Shown here: positions 61,596-64,000 of the stretch, piece after piece
Position numbering within the stretch: position 1 is the stretch's first letter
Layout of the letters: every line of letters starts with the position of its first letter
Source: Sphingobacterium sp. UGAL515B_05
Lineage (GTDB): Bacteria > Bacteroidota > Bacteroidia > Sphingobacteriales > Sphingobacteriaceae
DNA length: 64,000 nt
Assembly (NCBI RefSeq): GCF_033097525.1
Contig: NZ_CP109907.1
Span: 558,001 to 622,000 of the forward strand
Reading direction: 5' to 3'
Notes under the pieces: generated by a model
What the model was told of the DNA's origin: nothing
The model's database searches: none
The model's input: the letters and a program-made list of their open reading frames with translations, nothing else
Translations under genes and position numbers: made by a program

Positions 61596-61603
61596 TAAAA
61601 GTA
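61596..61603 (-). promoter_or_regulatory. Possible mraZ -7 element
   Basis: On the minus strand TACTTTTA is one base off TAnnTTTG. It lies directly downstream of the MraZ boxes and 30 nt before the ATG. Its -33 region would fall inside the box array. This is weak evidence. Confidence 0.35.
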
Positions 61604-61605
61604 TA

Positions 61606-61636
61606 CACTTTCTCCCACTTTCCCCCACTTTATCAC
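61606..61636 (-). promoter_or_regulatory. mraZ operator: MraZ-box array upstream of mraZ
   Basis: On the minus strand GTGGGGGAAA and GTGGGAGAAA lie side by side in 10-nt register and are flanked by further GTG half-units. The known MraZ sites are TGGGN repeats with a 10-nt period. The position 41-71 nt before the mraZ ATG fits autoregulation. Confidence 0.8.
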
Positions 61637-61642
61637 ATAAAA

Positions 61643-61654
61643 AAGTTTTCCACA
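61643..61654. promoter_or_regulatory. DnaA-box-like 12-mer upstream of mraZ
   Basis: AAGTTTTCCACA is identical to the repeats in the ftsA-ftsZ gap. It lies 7 nt outside the MraZ boxes. Confidence 0.5.
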
Positions 61655-61858
61655 TCGAAAAATAGCTACAACAAACGGAAGACGTCTTTAAATGAAACAT
61701 ACATAAAACCTTATTTACAAGCAGTTAAACCCCAATTTCCCAACAAAACGAGTTATTATACAAGACACGATTTTTCGCTCTTTTTTTTATCAAAATCAGA
61801 AATGAATTGTAAAAATTTCCTGTTTAGAAATTTAATTTTACCCCATTTTTATCCAAAA

Positions 61859-61878
61859 AGGGGACAAAGTGGGAGAAC
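61859..61878 (+). promoter_or_regulatory. Second MraZ-box pair, plus strand
   Basis: AGGGGACAAA followed by GTGGGAGAAC repeats the 10-nt register of the mraZ array in the opposite orientation, about 125 nt before the aspS ATG. Confidence 0.6.
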
Positions 61879-61899
61879 TAAAAAACCGAAACAAAACAT

Positions 61900-61919
61900 G
61901 TGGAAGAAAGTGGGAGAAC
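61900..61919 (+). promoter_or_regulatory. Third MraZ-box pair, plus strand
   Basis: GTGGAAGAAA followed by GTGGGAGAAC again shows two units with a 10-nt period. It ends 48 nt before the aspS -7 box and points toward aspS. Confidence 0.65.
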
Positions 61920-61967
61920 GCTACTCAAATAACCTGAACAGAATTCGTTATTGTCGAGTAAAACCAA

Positions 61968-61975
61968 TAATTTTG
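61968..61975 (+). promoter_or_regulatory. -7 box upstream of aspS
   Basis: TAATTTTG followed by CG fits TAnnTTTG and lies 25 nt before the ATG. The nearest TTG is 14 nt upstream, shorter than usual. Confidence 0.45.
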
Positions 61976-62000
61976 CGTCAAATATAATTTTCATAACGAT

Positions 62001-63752
62001 ATGCACAGAACACACACTTGTGGAGAATTAACACTAGCTGACTTAGGGAAAACGGTTACCCTAAGTGGATGGGTTCAAAAATCGCGCGATTTGGGCGGTA
62101 TGACTTTCATCGATGTTAGAGACCGATATGGTATCACACAATTAACGTTCAATGCAGATGATGATGCTTCCTTGCGCGCAAGTGCCCGTGAACTCGGAAG
62201 AGAATATGTCATCAAGGTAACCGGAGAAGTTATCGAACGCTCTAATAAAAATGCTAAAATCTCCACTGGAGACATTGAAATCAAGGTTTCAAATCTTGAA
62301 ATATTAAATGCCGCTAAATTACCACCTTTTACAATAGAAGATGAAACAGATGGTGGTGATGACATCAGAATGAAGTTCAGATACCTGGATTTGCGTCGTA
62401 ACCCCGTACGTGAAAACCTTATTTTACGCCATAAGACCTCACAAGAGGTACGCCGTTATCTTGACTCTCAAAACTTCCTGGAAGTAGAAACCCCCTATCT
62501 GATTAAATCAACTCCAGAAGGAGCACGCGACTTTGTCGTACCTTCCCGTATGAATCCTGGAGAATTTTATGCGTTACCACAATCCCCACAAACCTTCAAA
62601 CAATTATTGATGGTTTCAGGATTTGATCGCTATTTTCAAATTGTAAAATGTTTTCGTGATGAAGATCTGCGTGCAGACCGTCAACCAGAGTTCACGCAAA
62701 TAGACTGTGAAATGTCTTTTGTAGAACAGGAAGATGTGTTAAATATCTTTGAAGGACTTGCAAAACATATCTTCAAAACAATCAAAGGTATCGACTTAGG
62801 TACTGTTCCGCGTATGACTTACGCAGATGCAATGCGCCTTTACGGATCAGACAAACCAGATATCCGTTTCGGAATGCAGTTTGTTGAACTAAACGAGGTT
62901 GCCAAAGGAAAAGGTTTCCCTGTATTTGATGCAGCAGAGTTAGTGGTTGGTATCAATGCGGAAAATTGTGCACATTATACCAGAAAACAACTGGATGCAT
63001 TGACCGATTTTATCAAACGTCCACAGATTGGTGCAACGGGCTTGGTATATGCGCGCGTGAATGAAGACGGTTCAGTGAAGTCGTCCGTTGATAAATTTTT
63101 CACGCCAGAACAACTGTTGGCCATAGCAGAAGCGTTCCACGCGAAACCTGGCGACTTATTGTTAATTATGGCTGGTGGAACAGACAAAGTTCGCAAACAA
63201 CTCAATGAATTACGCCTTGAAGTTGCGTCTCAACTTGGTTTCCGCAACAAAGAAACCTTTGCTCCACTATGGGTCGTTGATTTCCCACTATTGGAATGGG
63301 ACGAAGAAAGTGGCCGTTTCCATGCAATGCACCACCCATTCACTTCACCAAAACCGGAAGATATTCCACTTTTAGATACCAATCCCGGAGAAGTAAGGGC
63401 AAATGCCTATGACTTTGTTTTAAACGGTGTAGAAGTAGGTGGTGGATCAATCCGTATCCATGACAGAGAGCTTCAATCACTCATGTTCAAACATTTAGGA
63501 TTCAGTCCCGAAGAAGCAAAAAAACAATTTGGATTCCTGATGGAGGCCTTTACCTTCGGAGCTCCCCCACATGGCGGATTGGCTTTTGGTTTTGACCGAC
63601 TCGTATCCTTACTGGCAGGTTTAGATTCTATCCGCGACGTCATTGCCTTCCCAAAAAACAACTCGGGAAGAGATGTTATGATTGATGCACCGTCAACCAT
63701 TCACCAGGAGCAACTGGACGAGCTAAGCTTAAATATTGCGATAAAAGCATAA
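62001..63752 (+). CDS. aspS: Aspartyl-tRNA synthetase
   Basis: Charges tRNA-Asp with aspartate. The 583-residue class II enzyme has an N-terminal OB-fold anticodon domain ([40 protein letters not shown], residues ~4-45). The catalytic core follows, with motif 1 near residue 145, [49 protein letters not shown] (motif 2, ~residues 195-240) and [10 protein letters not shown] (motif 3, near residue 530). The bacterial GAD insertion domain lies between ~290 and 400. It is divergent from mraZ and has MraZ-like boxes upstream. A terminator follows 46 nt after its stop. Confidence 0.96.
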   Translation: MHRTHTCGELTLADLGKTVTLSGWVQKSRDLGGMTFIDVRDRYGITQLTFNADDDASLRASARELGREYVIKVTGEVIERSNKNAKISTGDIEIKVSNLEILNAAKLPPFTIEDETDGGDDIRMKFRYLDLRRNPVRENLILRHKTSQEVRRYLDSQNFLEVETPYLIKSTPEGARDFVVPSRMNPGEFYALPQSPQTFKQLLMVSGFDRYFQIVKCFRDEDLRADRQPEFTQIDCEMSFVEQEDVLNIFEGLAKHIFKTIKGIDLGTVPRMTYADAMRLYGSDKPDIRFGMQFVELNEVAKGKGFPVFDAAELVVGINAENCAHYTRKQLDALTDFIKRPQIGATGLVYARVNEDGSVKSSVDKFFTPEQLLAIAEAFHAKPGDLLLIMAGGTDKVRKQLNELRLEVASQLGFRNKETFAPLWVVDFPLLEWDEESGRFHAMHHPFTSPKPEDIPLLDTNPGEVRANAYDFVLNGVEVGGGSIRIHDRELQSLMFKHLGFSPEEAKKQFGFLMEAFTFGAPPHGGLAFGFDRLVSLLAGLDSIRDVIAFPKNNSGRDVMIDAPSTIHQEQLDELSLNIAIKA

Positions 63753-63798
63753 ATTATTTAACTCGATTTTCGAGAAACAATTTATTAACAGTATATTT

Positions 63799-63828
63799 AA
63801 AAGTTGGTAATTTTTACCAACTTTTTTT
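63799..63828 (+). terminator. Terminator of aspS
   Basis: AAAAGTTGGTAA (63799-63810) pairs with TTACCAACTTTT (to 63824), followed by more T. It lies between aspS and the last gene. Confidence 0.88.
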
Positions 63829-63848
63829 GTGAAAAATTAGCAGATTAG

Positions 63849-64000
63849 ATGGCAGAGAGTACCGCTAATACGTTTATTAAGGAAAGTGCGCAAAAAGCAT
63901 TTGACACCAAACACCGCGATATTATCAATTACAATATCGACAAATACAGCACGGCTTTCGAAAAAGGCAAGAGCAAATTTGCGGACCTTGAAAATAGCAA
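63849..64000 (+). CDS. Probable LutB-like lactate utilization iron-sulfur protein, start only
   Basis: Only about 50 residues are inside the window, starting MAESTANTFIKESAQKAFDT and continuing with HRDIINYNIDKYSTAFEKGKSKFADLENSK to the edge. The pattern of an F-x-x-x-S/A-x-x-A-F-D start, then a HR-x-x-I-N-x-N-I-x-K-Y element, resembles the N-terminus of LutB proteins of Bacteroidota. LutB is a ferredoxin-like component of the LutABC L-lactate oxidation complex. The iron-sulfur motifs lie beyond the window, so the name rests on this short stretch alone. Confidence 0.55.
   Translation, partial: MAESTANTFIKESAQKAFDTKHRDIINYNIDKYSTAFEKGKSKFADLENS

Larger units (their letters stand above)
61566..62000. 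other. mraZ-aspS divergent regulatory region
   Basis: No supportable gene lies in these 435 nt. It contains three MraZ-box sets (61606-61636, 61859-61878, 61900-61919), a DnaA-box-like 12-mer (61643-61654) and a -7 box for aspS (61968-61975). The middle (61680-61850) is AT-rich with long T-runs and nothing I can name. Confidence 0.65.

Noticed and set aside
61802..61987. Plus-strand 61-codon frame before aspS
   Set aside because: It spans the MraZ-like boxes and the aspS -7 box and has an odd basic composition. I read the region as regulatory.
1..64000. CRISPR arrays, tRNA or rRNA genes, prophage
   Set aside because: I saw no regularly spaced repeats, no cloverleaf-like segments with GTTCRA-type T-loops and CCA ends in the gaps, and no phage or transposase genes. 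A covariance-model search would be decisive for small RNAs.

Overview
The window is a stretch of chromosome from a Bacteroidota bacterium, most likely Sphingobacterium or a close relative in the Sphingobacteriaceae. The evidence is the TAnnTTTG-type -7 promoter elements with TTG about 20 nt upstream, the AT-rich gaps, the many secreted or lipoprotein envelope proteins, a DAP-type MurE, the Bacteroidota form of the dcw cluster (mraZ to ftsZ without murF or ddlB), and a LutB-like start at the right edge. The genus is an inference. I saw no rRNA, tRNA, CRISPR array, insertion sequence or prophage.

Layout. Positions 1-8150 hold housekeeping and envelope genes: serS (5' part only), fbaB, rsmI, a PH/SHOCT protein, lnt, a cysteine desulfurase, an NlpE-like lipoprotein and a TPR protein. 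Positions 8551-18461 hold etfBA, a DUF151 nuclease-like protein, a nucleoside transporter, a mechanosensitive channel, a secreted metallophosphoesterase, a small membrane-anchored unknown, an NlpC/P60 lipoprotein and an EamA transporter. Positions 18574-31434 hold mtaB, thyA-folA with two secreted proteins behind them, ddl divergent from a PASTA protein, mltG, a thioesterase, a YihY protein, the highly expressed rpsA and a sulfurtransferase.

Positions 31436-37451 form a tightly coupled minus-strand operon: an outer-membrane-like barrel with a degenerate ComEA-like helix-hairpin-helix domain, then ComEC, then RecQ, each junction being a 4-nt ATGA overlap. It is the best candidate here for an undescribed system, plausibly DNA uptake and processing. 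Next come gyrB, an OmpH-like lipoprotein, corA, the tsaB-yidD-rnpA-rpmH group, mscL, an orphan response regulator and a TIM-barrel protein.

Positions 45763-61565 are the complete 13-gene division and wall cluster on the minus strand, in transcription order mraZ, rsmH, ftsL-like, ftsI, murE, mraY, murD, ftsW, murG, murC, ftsQ, ftsA, ftsZ. With ddl, mltG, the PASTA protein and lnt, the window covers much of envelope building. Between mraZ and aspS lie three sets of 10-nt-spaced GTGGGAGAA-type repeats that look like MraZ boxes. A 12-mer resembling a DnaA box occurs three times in the ftsA-ftsZ gap and once upstream of mraZ. The window ends with aspS and the start of a probable lutB.
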